Assembly: GCF_051201015.1 (NCBI RefSeq) | Contig: NZ_JBPEHI010000009.1 | DNA: 64,000 bases | Strand: one strand, 5' to 3' | Source of the DNA: Petrimonas sulfuriphila | Lineage (GTDB): Bacteria; Bacteroidota; Bacteroidia; Bacteroidales; Dysgonomonadaceae | Shown: positions 8,807-17,561 of the stretch, in pieces | Layout of the letters: the number at the start of each line of letters is the position of its first letter | How positions within the stretch are numbered: position 1 is the stretch's first letter | Notes under the pieces: model-generated | Seen by the model: only the letters and a program-made list of their open reading frames with translations | What the model was told of the DNA's origin: nothing | Database searches by the model: none | Program-made: the position numbers and the translations under genes

Positions 8807-11800
8807 TTATTCCAGGCTTTTTTTATTTTCCGCTTGGCGTTGTTTTTTTAATCTTGCCGTAGTGCGGTCTTTGGCCAGTGTGCGGTGATAAAGCGAGGTA
8901 TACATGGCCGGAACCAGCAGTAACGTAACCAAGGTGGATACTAACAATCCTCCTATGATGGTGATTCCGAGGGGAGCATACATTTCACGTCCCATGCCGT
9001 TGCTTACGGCCATAGGCAACATGCCTAGGATGGTTGTCAGTGAAGTCATCAATACGGGGCGCAACCGTGAACGTCCGGCTTCCATTACGGCATCGCGGAG
9101 CGGATAATTACGCTTTCGCAACATGTTGGTGTAGTCCACGAGAACGATACCGTTGTTCACCACAATACCTACAAGCATGATCAGCCCGATAAACGTGGTA
9201 ACGCTCAGGGTTATTCCCGTTACGAAGAACGCCAGAATGACTCCCACCAATGTAAACGGAATGGCAAACAGAATGATGAAAGGGTCTTTCATCGACTCGA
9301 ATTGGGCTGCCATAACCATATAAACCAATGCAATGCCGAGGAAAAAAATCAAAAAGAGCGAGCTGAACGATGATTTCTGGTCGTTTACCTGTCCTCCGAT
9401 TTCAACCGATATACCATCGGGAATTTCCGTATTGTCGATGATCTCTTGTGCAGTCTTGGTAGCTTCACCCAGCGAGACTCCGTTAAGGTCGGCAGTGGTT
9501 TTAACATATCGTTGCTGCGATTGACGCTGTATTTCCAACGGTCCCAGGCTTTCCACTATGTCGGCTATGGCGGACAGCGGAATTTGTTGTCCCAACAGGT
9601 TGGAGACCTGCATCTCTTTCAGTTTGTTCACTTCATTCCGATGTTCCGGTGCATATTGCACTACGATACCGTAGTCGTTCCCGTCTTCGCTGAAATCACC
9701 CGATTCGGCTCCGTAAAGGTTTTGCCTTACCTGCATGCCTACCATAGCGGTGTTGAGGGCCATTTGCGATGCTTTTTCCTTGTCTACGATTACCTGCACT
9801 TCCAGTTTCCCCGGATCAACGGTGGTTGCCACATCGGTAAATGCTTTTTCGGCTTGCATCTTTTCCTGAAGGTCCGATGCTACGGCGTTCAATTGGTTAA
9901 AATCGTTTCCCGAAACAATAATCTCGATGGGGCGTTTGTTTCCCGTAACCGCAGCAGCCAATGCACTACCGCCCTGCACGCGGCATTTTTCAATTTGAGG
10001 AATGCTTTCCACCCTGTCTCTGATGGCTCCGGCTATTTCGGCTGCCGTGCGGTCCCGCTTATCGGGTGGGGTAAGGTGGCAAAGTACCGTACCTACGTTT
10101 TTCCCTTCTTTAAATCCTACGGTGGTCAGGGCGCCCGTTTTTGTTTGCCCGGCAATGGAAACAGCAGCTTCATTGGCTATTTCGGGGATATCTTCGAGCA
10201 TGATTTGCAAGATTTGCTGACTGATGCTGTCGGTTTGCCGGGCGCTGGTTCCTACTTCGGTTTCAAAGACAACAGAGACCGTTCCGGCATCGAAGTCGGG
10301 AATATAATCGGTGCCTATGTTTTTCCCGACGATCATCGTAAGAACAAAGACGGCAAAGGCAATGACTATGGTCAGGCTTTTGTGGAAAACAACCCAGCCC
10401 AACAACAGCTTGTACCCGTTTTCAATTTTAGTGAATACCTTTTCGCTGGCCGCATAAAATTTGGAACGATGTTGTTTTTTACCGTTGCGGGGTGCTTCCT
10501 TCAGCAATTTTGAAGAAAGCATCGGGGTGAGTGTCAGAGCGGTAAACAACGAAACAATCAAACAAACCGAAGTGAGTATGGCCAACTGTTTGAACATGAT
10601 GCCCACAATTCCACCCATAAAAAGCATGGGTAGGAAAACTACTAATGTTGTGGCGGTAGAGGCGGCGATAGCCATTCCCATTTCCAGGGCACCAAAAATG
10701 GCTGCCTGTTTGGGCTTTGAACCTTTTTCTATGTGTTGGGTAATGTTTTCCAACACTACAATGGCATTGTCCACCACCATACCGATAGCAATTACCAACG
10801 CCATCAACGAAAAGATATTAATGGTGTATCCCATGGCATACATGGCGATAAAGGCACTGATAAGCGACACAGGCATGGTTATGAAAATTATCAGACTCGA
10901 CTTCCATTCGCGCAGGAACATCAATACCACCAATGTGACAAATACCAGGGCATACCAGATCGAAGAAGTGAGGTTATTGACCGATTGGGTAACTACTTCG
11001 TCGGTGCTGATTATTTCATGTACCTGAATATCGGATGGCAGCGTTTTCTGTATTTCTGCCATTTTGGCCCTTACGGCATTCACCACGGCTACCGTGTTGC
11101 TTCCGGACTGTTTCTGTATCATCAATGCTACGCCTTCACCGGTACGGTTGCGGGCAAAAGCCTCTTTTTCCATGAAGGTGTCTTCAACTTTTGCCACATC
11201 TTTCAGCCGGATTACCTGTCCGTTGAATGCTTTCAGTACGGTGTTCCCGATCTCTTCGACCGTTTCGAATTTTCCCGGCACACGTACCGAGAAATCGTAA
11301 ACGCCCATGTTGATATTTCCGGCCGGCACACTGATGTTATCTGCCTTGAGCATGGTAGAGATCTGAGTAGCCGACAAACCGTAAGCCGATAACCGTTGTG
11401 GATTCACACTCACTTTTATTTCACGTTCGGGTTGTCCGAGGTATACCACGGTCCCGACACCATCCACTTTACGAAGTACTGTGGCAATGTCTTCTTCCAC
11501 AATATTTTCAATGCCGTTGTAATTAACACCTGCATTTACGGCGTAGGCGAGCACAGGCATCATTGAGGAGTTTATTTTGTAAATGATGGGTTGATGTGCT
11601 GCTTGCGGCAATTTTGTTTTCGTCAACTCGATGAGGTCGCGGGCATTGTTTGCTGCGGAAGTTACATCACTGCCCCAACTGTAGCTGAGTTGGATGAACG
11701 ACACATTCTCCTTTGATGTCGATTTTATTTCGCTGAGATGTTCGGCTGCCGATAATATCGTTTCCAACGGTTTGGTGACCTGTTCTTCCACTTCGTTTGC

Positions 11801-11965
11801 CGAGGCACCCGGATAAATGGTGATTATGGTGATGGAGGGGAACTCCATTTCGGGCATGATATCTAAAGGAAGCATTTTCAGCGATACCAGCCCTAGCATA
11901 ATGATGGCTACAAAGAGCATCACCGTAGCCACTGGCCTTTTTACGCCTATTTCAGGTAATTTCAT
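8807..11965 (-). CDS. RND-family efflux permease (AcrB/MdtC type)
   Basis: A 1052-residue inner membrane proton-driven efflux pump. Typical features are an N-terminal membrane helix (VKRPVATVMLFVAIIMLGLV), a periplasmic porter domain (about 40-330), a membrane block containing the proton-relay aspartate in IGMVVDNAIVVLENI, a second porter domain, and a C-terminal membrane block with FIGLIMLVGIVVNNGIVLVDY. The internal repeat and length match the hydrophobe/amphiphile exporter branch (HAE1) rather than metal exporters: the second-half motif lacks the extra acidic residues of CusA. It is encoded after the adaptor and TolC genes in one minus-strand operon. The substrate is unknown. Confidence 0.9.
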   Translation of the reverse strand: MKLPEIGVKRPVATVMLFVAIIMLGLVSLKMLPLDIMPEMEFPSITIITIYPGASANEVEEQVTKPLETILSAAEHLSEIKSTSKENVSFIQLSYSWGSDVTSAANNARDLIELTKTKLPQAAHQPIIYKINSSMMPVLAYAVNAGVNYNGIENIVEEDIATVLRKVDGVGTVVYLGQPEREIKVSVNPQRLSAYGLSATQISTMLKADNISVPAGNINMGVYDFSVRVPGKFETVEEIGNTVLKAFNGQVIRLKDVAKVEDTFMEKEAFARNRTGEGVALMIQKQSGSNTVAVVNAVRAKMAEIQKTLPSDIQVHEIISTDEVVTQSVNNLTSSIWYALVFVTLVVLMFLREWKSSLIIFITMPVSLISAFIAMYAMGYTINIFSLMALVIAIGMVVDNAIVVLENITQHIEKGSKPKQAAIFGALEMGMAIAASTATTLVVFLPMLFMGGIVGIMFKQLAILTSVCLIVSLFTALTLTPMLSSKLLKEAPRNGKKQHRSKFYAASEKVFTKIENGYKLLLGWVVFHKSLTIVIAFAVFVLTMIVGKNIGTDYIPDFDAGTVSVVFETEVGTSARQTDSISQQILQIMLEDIPEIANEAAVSIAGQTKTGALTTVGFKEGKNVGTVLCHLTPPDKRDRTAAEIAGAIRDRVESIPQIEKCRVQGGSALAAAVTGNKRPIEIIVSGNDFNQLNAVASDLQEKMQAEKAFTDVATTVDPGKLEVQVIVDKEKASQMALNTAMVGMQVRQNLYGAESGDFSEDGNDYGIVVQYAPEHRNEVNKLKEMQVSNLLGQQIPLSAIADIVESLGPLEIQRQSQQRYVKTTADLNGVSLGEATKTAQEIIDNTEIPDGISVEIGGQVNDQKSSFSSLFLIFFLGIALVYMVMAAQFESMKDPFIILFAIPFTLVGVILAFFVTGITLSVTTFIGLIMLVGIVVNNGIVLVDYTNMLRKRNYPLRDAVMEAGRSRLRPVLMTSLTTILGMLPMAVSNGMGREMYAPLGITIIGGLLVSTLVTLLLVPAMYTSLYHRTLAKDRTTARLKKQRQAENKKSLE

Positions 11966-11978
11966 TGTTGTTGCTGTT

Positions 11979-13034
11979 TTATTTCACTATTTCTATTTTG
12001 GCTCCGTCTTCCAGTTTGTTTTTTCCATCGATGACAACAACTGCGCTCTTGTCGAGTTCAGGAATGCGGATAAGTTCATTTTGCGATTCGCCCCGCGTAA
12101 CTCGGGTTCTGGTAACCGTGTTGTCTGTATTCACAACATATACGAAATCTTCGCCTGTGCCTTGCTGGCGGTGTATCGCGTTGATGGGGACGAATATGCC
12201 TTTGGCTGCCGGCATTTCGATGGAAGCGCGGCAAAACATGCCCGGTTTCAATTTGCTCCCGTTGTTGGGGATCACCACTTCCACGGTTGATGTCCGCGTA
12301 AGGGGCGACAGTATGGGGGATATATGGGCTATCTTGCCCGAAACGCTTTCGCCGGGATAAGCATCGAAGATAACCTCAACAGTCTGCCCTTTACGGATGG
12401 CGTTAAGCTCTTTTTCGTTTATCTCAATTTTTACTTTCAGAGGATTCAATTGCATAAGTGTTGCAATACCGCTCTTTACTTTCAAATCGGGGCTTACTGA
12501 AGGTACAAACGAATAATTTTCGCCTTCATTCACCATAATATCGACCAATACCCCGCCGAAAGGGGCGATAATCGAAGTGTTTTTCTTCAACATCTCCACT
12601 TTGGTTTGGGAGGCTTCAAACTTGGCTTTTATGTGATCGTAGTCCATTACGCTGACACTGCCCTTTTCTTTCAAACGGCTGATCCTTTCGAAGTCCTTAC
12701 GAATAGCTTCCAGTTCTATTTGTGCCTGAATGAGCATTTCATCGGACATCTCGGCTATTACGGCACCTTTGGACACAAAACTGCCTTTTGGAAAATTAAT
12801 TCTCTCCACGCGTCCCGGAATGGCTGACCCCAAATTTACTTCCTTGTTCGCTTCAGCCGTTCCTGTAAAGTTCAACACAGGGGTGTATTCCATTTCCACA
12901 ACTTCTTTTACAGTAGCCATAACGGCTTTTTTTTCGTTTATTTCCGCGTTGTTGGAACCTGTTTTTTTGCTGCATCCCCCCATCAGCAGTATGGCGAAGC
13001 ATGTTGCATACAGAATAGTTCTCTTGGTTTGCAT
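11979..13034 (-). CDS. RND efflux periplasmic adaptor (membrane fusion protein)
   Basis: A 351-residue adaptor that links the inner membrane RND pump to the TolC-like channel. A lipoprotein signal (LMGGC, Cys about residue 21) anchors it. The two halves of a lipoyl-like domain (about 62-90 and 155-185, with IAPFGGVLVDI) flank a coiled-coil hairpin (about 90-140), followed by a beta-barrel and a membrane-proximal domain (GIFVPINAIHRQQG). It lies 13 bp before the permease gene and 50 bp after the TolC-family gene, so the three form an operon. Confidence 0.9.
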   Translation of the reverse strand: MQTKRTILYATCFAILLMGGCSKKTGSNNAEINEKKAVMATVKEVVEMEYTPVLNFTGTAEANKEVNLGSAIPGRVERINFPKGSFVSKGAVIAEMSDEMLIQAQIELEAIRKDFERISRLKEKGSVSVMDYDHIKAKFEASQTKVEMLKKNTSIIAPFGGVLVDIMVNEGENYSFVPSVSPDLKVKSGIATLMQLNPLKVKIEINEKELNAIRKGQTVEVIFDAYPGESVSGKIAHISPILSPLTRTSTVEVVIPNNGSKLKPGMFCRASIEMPAAKGIFVPINAIHRQQGTGEDFVYVVNTDNTVTRTRVTRGESQNELIRIPELDKSAVVVIDGKNKLEDGAKIEIVK

Positions 13035-13084
13035 AGTCTATATTTTTATCGTTTTTTTCACTCTTTCTATCGGATATCTGTTGC

Positions 13085-14593
13085 CTAATTGCCGACATAC
13101 TTGTAAATTTCCCCGGTCGACCTTTCAAGTTCCGACCGTGTTGTTTTTATTTCTATCAATGCGTCGATGTATTCTGACGATGCGTTTTCCCACTGTACTT
13201 GAGCTTCCAGCAGTTCGGTCAGACGAGTCCTGCCTTCCAGCAGGTTTTCTTTGGCTATCTTCATGTTTTCCTCGGCTTGCGCTTTCGAAAGTTGCGTAAG
13301 CTCTGCTTTTCTGATGGATTCGTTGTACTTGTACCGGTTTTGACGAATTTGTAAATCTATCATTTCACGTGCTTCGTCAAGTTCGAGTTGCACCTTTCGC
13401 TTCTTTATATGGGCTGTATTAAGATTGTGCTTCCTTTCTCCCCAGGTGAAAATGGGCATCGAAACGACCACCCCTATGCTCCAGTCGCCACCAAATTCTT
13501 TTTTTAACCCGTTATACGGATTAGGATTCATCCATCCGTATCCTCCGGTAAGCAGGATGTCGGGCATGAATTTGGAGCGTTCTATGTTTTTTCCCGATTC
13601 CGTGATGGCGAGTTTTTCTTTGAGCATGATTATTTCGGCTCGTTTATCGATTGGATTTTCGGAGGTGATTGTACTGTAAGCGACGGATAAATCCTTATCG
13701 ATTGCTTTTTCGGACAGCGTTATATCTTCGTCTTCCGTACCGATAATCTGCGCCAAAGCCATTTTGGATAATGCCAATCCATTTTCGGCTTTCATGACTT
13801 TGAGCTTGGCTTCGTTTTGACTTACTTGTGCTTTGAGCAGATCGTTACGGGTGATAATGCCTTCGGTATACATGTTTTCCAGATCGGCCACCAATTGGTT
13901 AAGCAATATCTCGTACGAATTTGCCAGTCTAACCTTTTCCTGCAACGATATCGTGCGCCAATAGGCTTCATCAGTTTTGACGAGCACTTCCGCCTGGGTG
14001 AGGACTACATTTTCTTTTGCTATGTTTTCCGCATGCTGGGCGATTTTGTTGGCTTCGGTAATCTTAAATCCTGTAAAAAGCGGCTGGTTCACACTCAGTC
14101 GGGTGTAATAACTGTTCTTATTGCCAAACACTAGTTTGTCGGAAGGCAGCAAGGCATAATTTTTAAACACCGGATTTCCCGAAGCATCGAGCAGGGGCTG
14201 GCCTGTCTGCGGATTAATGACCAGTGTATTTAATGCGGTTGCCGGATCTTGCAACGATGCCGGATTGAATTCTCCCGTTTGCGGGTCGATGGCGTTGAAC
14301 GGCACTACAGGCAGGAACAGATCGTTCCCTAAGGGTTTTAATGTTTTGTTGGTTCGTAAGTATCCTCCGTTAAGGCTGATGCTGGGAAGATATTTGGTGG
14401 CTGCGGCTTTTTTTGTCAGGCATGCCATTTGAGCGTCCTCCTTTGCCATACGGATTTTCTTATTCTGTTCCAGTGCCATTTTCCGGCATTCTTCCAGCGT
14501 CAGCACTTGTTGTGCGGAGATTGGCACGGCCAGGAGTGAAAAAACGGTGAGGAAACAGATAAGCAGTATTTTTTCTGAATTCATTTTTTTCAT
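13085..14593 (-). CDS. TolC-family outer membrane efflux channel
   Basis: A 502-residue outer membrane protein with a signal peptide cleaved after ISAQ (about residue 28), then two long alpha-helical repeats rich in Lys/Glu/Leu that build the periplasmic tunnel (for example TQAEVLVKTDEAYWRTISLQ and LSKAQAEENMKIAKENLLEG). The final RLTELLEAQVQWENASSEY is typical of the OEP family. The start may be 14593 or 14584 (second Met). It is the first gene of the tolC-adaptor-permease-PII-like operon, with a -7 box 31 bp upstream. Confidence 0.9.
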   Translation of the reverse strand: MKKMNSEKILLICFLTVFSLLAVPISAQQVLTLEECRKMALEQNKKIRMAKEDAQMACLTKKAAATKYLPSISLNGGYLRTNKTLKPLGNDLFLPVVPFNAIDPQTGEFNPASLQDPATALNTLVINPQTGQPLLDASGNPVFKNYALLPSDKLVFGNKNSYYTRLSVNQPLFTGFKITEANKIAQHAENIAKENVVLTQAEVLVKTDEAYWRTISLQEKVRLANSYEILLNQLVADLENMYTEGIITRNDLLKAQVSQNEAKLKVMKAENGLALSKMALAQIIGTEDEDITLSEKAIDKDLSVAYSTITSENPIDKRAEIIMLKEKLAITESGKNIERSKFMPDILLTGGYGWMNPNPYNGLKKEFGGDWSIGVVVSMPIFTWGERKHNLNTAHIKKRKVQLELDEAREMIDLQIRQNRYKYNESIRKAELTQLSKAQAEENMKIAKENLLEGRTRLTELLEAQVQWENASSEYIDALIEIKTTRSELERSTGEIYKYVGN

Positions 14594-14623
14594 CTGTTTG
14601 TAATTTAATTCAAAAACCGGCTA

Positions 14624-14631
14624 CAAAGGTA
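14624..14631 (-). promoter_or_regulatory. -7 promoter box of the efflux operon
   Basis: TACCTTTG on the minus strand matches TAnnTTTG and lies 31 bp before the TolC-family start. No clear -33 TTTG is seen, which may mean activator dependence; the LytTR regulator encoded just upstream is a candidate (inference). Confidence 0.45.
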
Positions 14632-14723
14632 TTGCTCTGTTGCGTGGCCTTTTGGGAAAAAATTACCCAAGTGTACTTTTTAGGGGATGAAACGTAGTAA
14701 GAAGATACCGAAGCGAAGCTTTT

Positions 14724-15491
14724 TTATTCCGCATTCTCCATATACCAGGCTTTAAATTCATTGCTTCGCGCGCGGCTTACAATTATCCGTTCGGGTGTTG
14801 CTACCGAAAGGTTTACCGATAACTTGCCGTTAAACCACAACGATAAGTCGGTGATGGCGCGGTGCGAGACAATGTATTGACGGTTGGCCCGATAGAAAAG
14901 TGACGGATTCAACTGGCGGAGAAATTCATCGAGGGAAATATCCATTGAATAAGACTGGCGGTTAAAACATACAATTTTCGCCATCTTGAATTCGGAATAC
15001 ACAAACGCGATATCTTCTGCCGCAAGCGGTATAAGTTTGTCTCTATAAGGAATAAGGAAATTTTTTTTGTAAGGGTTTTTTATTTCACGAATGGATTGTA
15101 CGATTTGAGAAACAATGTCGGTATTGTTGCTTTTGGGAGAAAAGTGGGCAAGCTTGTCCAACGCCTTTTCAAGGCTTTTCCGGGTGATGGGCTTGAGCAG
15201 GTAATCGATGCTGTTTACCTCGAATGCTTTCAGGGCATATTCATCGTAAGCTGTTGTGAAGATAACCGGACAGCGGACGTCGGTTTTTTCGAAAATTGCA
15301 AAAGAGTCTCCGTCGGCAAGATGAATGTCCATAAATACGACATCGGGGTGTGTATTCAGCGAGAACCATTCTACACTTTCTTCAACGCTTTGCAGCACGG
15401 CAACAATATCGATGTTTCTTCCCGATGCTGCGATAAGCCGCTCGAGGCTACGTGCAGCAACAAATTCGTCTTCTACAATTACAGCTTTCAT
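14724..15491 (-). CDS. LytTR-family response regulator
   Basis: A 255-residue response regulator. The receiver domain (residues 1-120) has the acidic pair near the N-terminus (VEDEF), the phosphoacceptor Asp in VVFMDIHLADGD (about residue 55), and the conserved Thr and Lys (TTAYDEYALKAF, DYLLKPI). The C-terminal LytTR DNA-binding domain covers about residues 150-250 (RQYIVSHRAITDL). It follows the histidine kinase gene by 18 bp and precedes the efflux operon by 130 bp on the same strand. Control of the efflux genes is plausible but not shown. Confidence 0.92.
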   Translation of the reverse strand: MKAVIVEDEFVAARSLERLIAASGRNIDIVAVLQSVEESVEWFSLNTHPDVVFMDIHLADGDSFAIFEKTDVRCPVIFTTAYDEYALKAFEVNSIDYLLKPITRKSLEKALDKLAHFSPKSNNTDIVSQIVQSIREIKNPYKKNFLIPYRDKLIPLAAEDIAFVYSEFKMAKIVCFNRQSYSMDISLDEFLRQLNPSLFYRANRQYIVSHRAITDLSLWFNGKLSVNLSVATPERIIVSRARSNEFKAWYMENAE

Positions 15492-15509
15492 TGAATTAAA
15501 AGTTCAGAG

Positions 15510-16634
15510 TTAGATCACGGCACTGTTGGTGCGATCATAAGTCCTTATTTCCTGTTTTACCGAGTCGGGGATCTCCCTGTTTTTAATTAAGGGAATCTCC
15601 ACGGCGAAAACTTTATCGTCGGAATATATTTCTATTTCCTTCCCGAACATCAACCGGTAACGTTCGTTGAGGTTAGCCAATCCCAGACCGGTAGTATTTT
15701 TTTCGCCTTGTTTGGGTTGCCGATTATTCTCAACACGTAAAGTATTGTTTTCCGTTGCTTCAATAAGAATGCATAGCGGATCCTTTCGGCTTATCACGTT
15801 GTGCTTTATTGCATTTTCTATCAATATCTGTAACCCGAAGGGGAGAATATAACACTCTTGGTAAAGTCCTGCGTGTTGTATGTGAACATTCAACCCGTCG
15901 TTGTAACGGATTTTCATCAAGTAAATATAGGATTCCACAAACTGTAACTCTTCCGAAACTTTTATCACGGAACGGTCTTGCATGGTATAACGGAACACGG
16001 CAGACAGTTGTTCTACATATTCGCGCGCACGCTCATCGTCATATCCGATAAGCCCGTTCAACGTGTTCAGTGAGTTGAAGAGGAAATGGGGGTCGGTTTG
16101 GTTTTTAAGGGCGTTGTACCGGTTCTGCTGATTTTCAATAACGAGGTTCTGATTCTCAGTCATGTTCTTCTGATTTTCATTGATCAGGTAAATCAGAGCC
16201 GTGAACAAAAAAGATATGATAAGCACCGTTAAATCTTTTACATAATGGATGGTGGAATAGGCTTTGGGCGATACCTCCTCCCGAAACCACCACCACTGCA
16301 TCCGGGAAAAAAAAGGACTCAAAATAGCGATTATGACAAGCAATCCTATCAGAATAAGCCAAATTTTGTACCGGCTGGCCGGAAAATGTGTTATCGCCCA
16401 AAATTGAAGCCGGAAAAGGAAATAGAGCAGAAGTGTGTTGAAAAGGAGCGTTGCGATCGACTTGACAGAAATCAAGTCGGCGGCTTTAATCCCCATTGTT
16501 TTGTCTAACGATATCGCATATATGGACGAAGAAAGCATGACGAATGCCAGGATAAAACTGATAACGATTGCAGCTGTCAACGCTGTTTTCTTGTTGTAGT
16601 TGAGGAAGAAAGGTTGTCTTTTCCGAAGTTTCAT
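15510..16634 (-). CDS. Membrane sensor histidine kinase (LytS/YesM type, His_kinase family)
   Basis: A 374-residue kinase with four predicted transmembrane helices in the first 160 residues, then a His_kinase domain whose H-box reads NQTDPHFLFNSLNTLNG and a GHKL ATPase with the N-box QILIENAIKHN and a G-rich lid (TTGLGLANLNERY). There is no periplasmic sensor domain, so the signal is probably sensed in the membrane. I chose the start at 16634 (MKLRKRQPFF) because the longer frame from 16706 would begin inside the upstream terminator. It pairs with the LytTR regulator 18 bp downstream. Confidence 0.9.
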   Translation of the reverse strand: MKLRKRQPFFLNYNKKTALTAAIVISFILAFVMLSSSIYAISLDKTMGIKAADLISVKSIATLLFNTLLLYFLFRLQFWAITHFPASRYKIWLILIGLLVIIAILSPFFSRMQWWWFREEVSPKAYSTIHYVKDLTVLIISFLFTALIYLINENQKNMTENQNLVIENQQNRYNALKNQTDPHFLFNSLNTLNGLIGYDDERAREYVEQLSAVFRYTMQDRSVIKVSEELQFVESYIYLMKIRYNDGLNVHIQHAGLYQECYILPFGLQILIENAIKHNVISRKDPLCILIEATENNTLRVENNRQPKQGEKNTTGLGLANLNERYRLMFGKEIEIYSDDKVFAVEIPLIKNREIPDSVKQEIRTYDRTNSAVI

Positions 16635-16655
16635 ACGTCTTCTTGTTTGTAACTT

Positions 16656-16663
16656 CAAATGTA
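16656..16663 (-). promoter_or_regulatory. -7 promoter box of the two-component operon
   Basis: TACATTTG on the minus strand matches TAnnTTTG and lies 21 bp before the chosen kinase start at 16634. It sits immediately beyond the terminator hairpin of the preceding gene, which argues for a separate transcription unit and supports the shorter kinase start. Confidence 0.5.
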
Positions 16664-16666
16664 AGT

Positions 16667-16711
16667 AAAAAATGGTGCGTATGCAATTTAAAAATTTTCG
16701 CACCATTTTTT
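16667..16711 (-). terminator. Terminator of the beta-barrel protein gene
   Basis: A perfect 13-bp inverted repeat (aaaaaatggtgcg at 16667-16679 with its complement at 16699-16711) and a 19-nt loop lies 23 bp past the stop of the gene ending at 16735. The A/T ends give a T-tract on both strands, so it could work in either direction. Confidence 0.75.
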
Positions 16712-16734
16712 ACCGGTATGGATTCTTGCGGAGT

Positions 16735-17346
16735 TTAGAAACGATATCCCACGCCTACACATACGGCCTGTGTACGCATTTTGGCTACATCCTTCAATGC
16801 ATCCAATTGGTTCAAAAATCCGAATTGGTACCCGGCGTTCAACTGAATTCCATTGTCCAATTCATAACCCAATATTGCTCCCAGGCCAACATCCCAGCGG
16901 TTCATTGGAGTTTTACCGGCCACCTCGTCGTACAGATTCACATCAGCATCTTTGTAGCGGGCATCAAACCCGAGGCTTACGAATGGCCCTACACCTCCGT
17001 AAAACCTGCCGTTGTCCGTGGAAGTCTGTCCCAAAGCATATACCGGGATTTGCATTCCCCACTGTTTGAAGGTATCTTCAGCGGGACCGGTCTCCATTTT
17101 CGAATTCCTGTAAAAAAACATCACTTCCGGCTGAATGGCAAAGTTAGGATGCAAGTCCACTTTCATAAAGCCTCCCAAATTAGGCCCCACTTTCATTGTG
17201 CTTTTTTGAACGTCTAAATCCTTCAAAAGAAAATTAGACATGTTCATTTCGCCTTTTACCCCATAAGAAACGGAGGTTTGAGCGTTCACATTCAATAAAC
17301 CTGCAGCCATTAGAAATGACAAGCATGCTAAAATTGTTTTTTTCAT
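16735..17346 (-). CDS. Outer membrane beta-barrel protein (porin-like)
   Basis: A 203-residue protein with a clear signal peptide (MKKTILACLSFLMAAGLLNVNAQ) and alternating amphipathic strands ending in an aromatic residue (VCVGVGYRF), as expected for an 8-stranded outer-membrane beta-barrel of the OmpA/OmpX-like superfamily (PF13568 type). The function is unknown; such proteins are commonly structural or stress-related. It is monocistronic, with its own -7 box and terminator, and lies upstream of the two-component system on the same strand. Confidence 0.8.
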   Translation of the reverse strand: MKKTILACLSFLMAAGLLNVNAQTSVSYGVKGEMNMSNFLLKDLDVQKSTMKVGPNLGGFMKVDLHPNFAIQPEVMFFYRNSKMETGPAEDTFKQWGMQIPVYALGQTSTDNGRFYGGVGPFVSLGFDARYKDADVNLYDEVAGKTPMNRWDVGLGAILGYELDNGIQLNAGYQFGFLNQLDALKDVAKMRTQAVCVGVGYRF

Positions 17347-17386
17347 TTTTCTGTTGTTTTAAATTGTTTATAAACTATCTCGCTTG

Positions 17387-17394
17387 CAAAGGTA
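17387..17394 (-). promoter_or_regulatory. -7 promoter box of the beta-barrel protein gene
   Basis: TACCTTTG on the minus strand fits TAnnTTTG and lies 40 bp before the start codon at 17346. No strong -33 element is visible. Confidence 0.5.
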
Positions 17395-17516
17395 GCGTAC
17401 AACAAAGATGACTGCCCCGAAAAAGATACTCAACCGTCTATTTTAGGTGCTGAACAGTAGAAGGAAGAACCCGAAAGAATATTTGTTACCGGCGGATGGC
17501 CGGCTTATGAAGTCAA

Positions 17517-17544
17517 TAAAAAAACGCGACATCGATGAGTCGCG
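17517..17544 (-). terminator. Intrinsic terminator at the end of the nan locus
   Basis: On the minus strand, a 6-bp GC stem (cgcgac at 17525-17530 with gtcgcg at 17539-17544) and 8-nt loop are followed by a run of T residues. It lies 17 bp past the neuraminate lyase stop and closes the locus. Confidence 0.75.
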
Positions 17545-17561
17545 CTTCTTAACGTTTAAAC

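Noticed and set aside
9446..10513. Plus-strand open frame of 355 codons opposite the RND permease
   Set aside because: It lies wholly antisense to a well-supported pump gene, has no family resemblance, and its length follows from the codon bias of the opposite strand.
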